Shown one piece after another: positions 5,409-5,733 of a stretch of 5,733 nucleotides of DNA. How positions within the stretch are numbered: position 1 is the first letter of the stretch; each line of letters opens with the position of its first letter. The DNA lies in contig DTYT01000054.1 in the NCBI GenBank assembly GCA_012961745.1, positions 1 through 5,733 on the forward strand, read 5' to 3'. The notes beneath the pieces were generated by a model that was not told the origin of the DNA, did not search any database, and worked only from the letters and a program-made list of their open reading frames with translations. The stretch comes from Kiritimatiellia bacterium (lineage in GTDB: Bacteria; Verrucomicrobiota; Kiritimatiellia; B70-G9). Made by a program: the position numbers and the translations under genes.

Positions 5409-5733
5409 TTACCATCCGATAAGCGGCTTGCTGGCCTCGCGCTGGAATTCCTTCTCGGTGGTCCACACAATGAGCCCGGTTTCCAGGTCGGTGACCTCGA
5501 CGGTCAACTTGTAGTACTTCCACTCCTGGCGCGAAACCCGCACCTGCCGGGGAGACTTCTTGCTCATTTCGGTCAGCGAGCCGGTCAGCATGTAGCGGGC
5601 TCCAAGCTGCTTGCCTATCGCCACCTGCGTGTCCGGGGTGACATGTGCGGCCTGGTAACCCTGTTCCCTGAGTAGTTCATCCCGGCGTGCCGCGTTGATG
5701 AATCTGACCTGGCCGCTGCGAATCAGCTGCGTC
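5409..5733 (-). CDS. lpoB: LpoB-family lipoprotein (penicillin-binding protein activator), C-terminal part
   Basis: The last 107 residues are present, ending at TAA 5411-5409; the N-terminus with the expected lipoprotein signal lies beyond the window's right edge. Numbering from the first whole codon, the fragment shows QVRFINAARRDELLREQGY (8-26), GKQLGARYMLTGSL (40-53) and YYKLTVEVTDLETGLIVW followed by TTEKE (73-95). This is the hallmark order of the LpoB domain (PF13036): the LGARYMLTGSL strand, then the D-x-ETG-x-I-V-W strand pair. In E. coli, LpoB is an outer-membrane lipoprotein that reaches through the periplasm to stimulate the peptidoglycan synthase PBP1b. In distant phyla only the fold is safely transferable, and the partner may differ. 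The COG3014-like gene follows after 64 bp on the same strand, so the two are probably co-transcribed. Confidence 0.88.
   Translation of the reverse strand, partial: TQLIRSGQVRFINAARRDELLREQGYQAAHVTPDTQVAIGKQLGARYMLTGSLTEMSKKSPRQVRVSRQEWKYYKLTVEVTDLETGLIVWTTEKEFQREASKPLIGW

Noticed and set aside
5345..5470. Upstream extension of the COG3014-like protein to a TTG at 5470
   Set aside because: It would overlap the LpoB gene by 62 bp and place 42 nonhydrophobic residues before an evident lipoprotein signal peptide.

Overview
The window is GC-rich bacterial DNA with two plus-strand genes, a partial plus-strand gene at the left edge, and a minus-strand gene pair at the right edge. It most likely comes from a Gram-negative bacterium of the PVC superphylum (Verrucomicrobiota, Kiritimatiellota or Lentisphaerota type). 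The main clue is the small pseudopilin at 3613-4071, whose body (a YPPD...GVVPPGM segment, a GGEWDWD segment, IDDGNL and a YIYIIEE end) looks like the scattered pseudopilins of that group. Two lipoprotein signal peptides and an LpoB-type protein fit a two-membrane envelope. The hypD end at the left edge implies that the organism matures a [NiFe] hydrogenase. Phylum assignment is an inference from family resemblance alone.

Layout: (1) 1-156 is the C-terminal end of hypD (Fe(CN)2CO cofactor assembly). (2) 157-253 is a short gap with a possible promoter whose -10 lies just before the next ATG. (3) 254-3466 encodes a 1070-residue exported lipoprotein of unknown function. It appears to contain a Rossmann-like N-terminal domain, a jelly-roll-like domain, a glycosidase-like TIM-barrel region without recognisable catalytic glutamates, and a C-terminal beta-sandwich. 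(4) 3467-3612 is a gap with a consensus-like promoter and a strong ribosome binding site. (5) 3613-4071 is the orphan pseudopilin. (6) On the minus strand, 5733-5409 is the C-terminal part of an LpoB-family lipoprotein, followed after 64 bp by 5344-4058, a COG3014-like TPR lipoprotein. The latter converges on the pseudopilin gene and overlaps its 3' end by 14 bp.

Apart from hypD, the genes share an envelope theme: an exported lipoprotein, a type IV pilin-like protein and an LpoB/COG3014 lipoprotein pair. Only the LpoB-COG3014 pair looks like a real operon. The large lipoprotein and the pseudopilin have separate candidate promoters. I saw no tRNA, rRNA, CRISPR array, insertion sequence or phage gene. 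The least explained element is the large lipoprotein.
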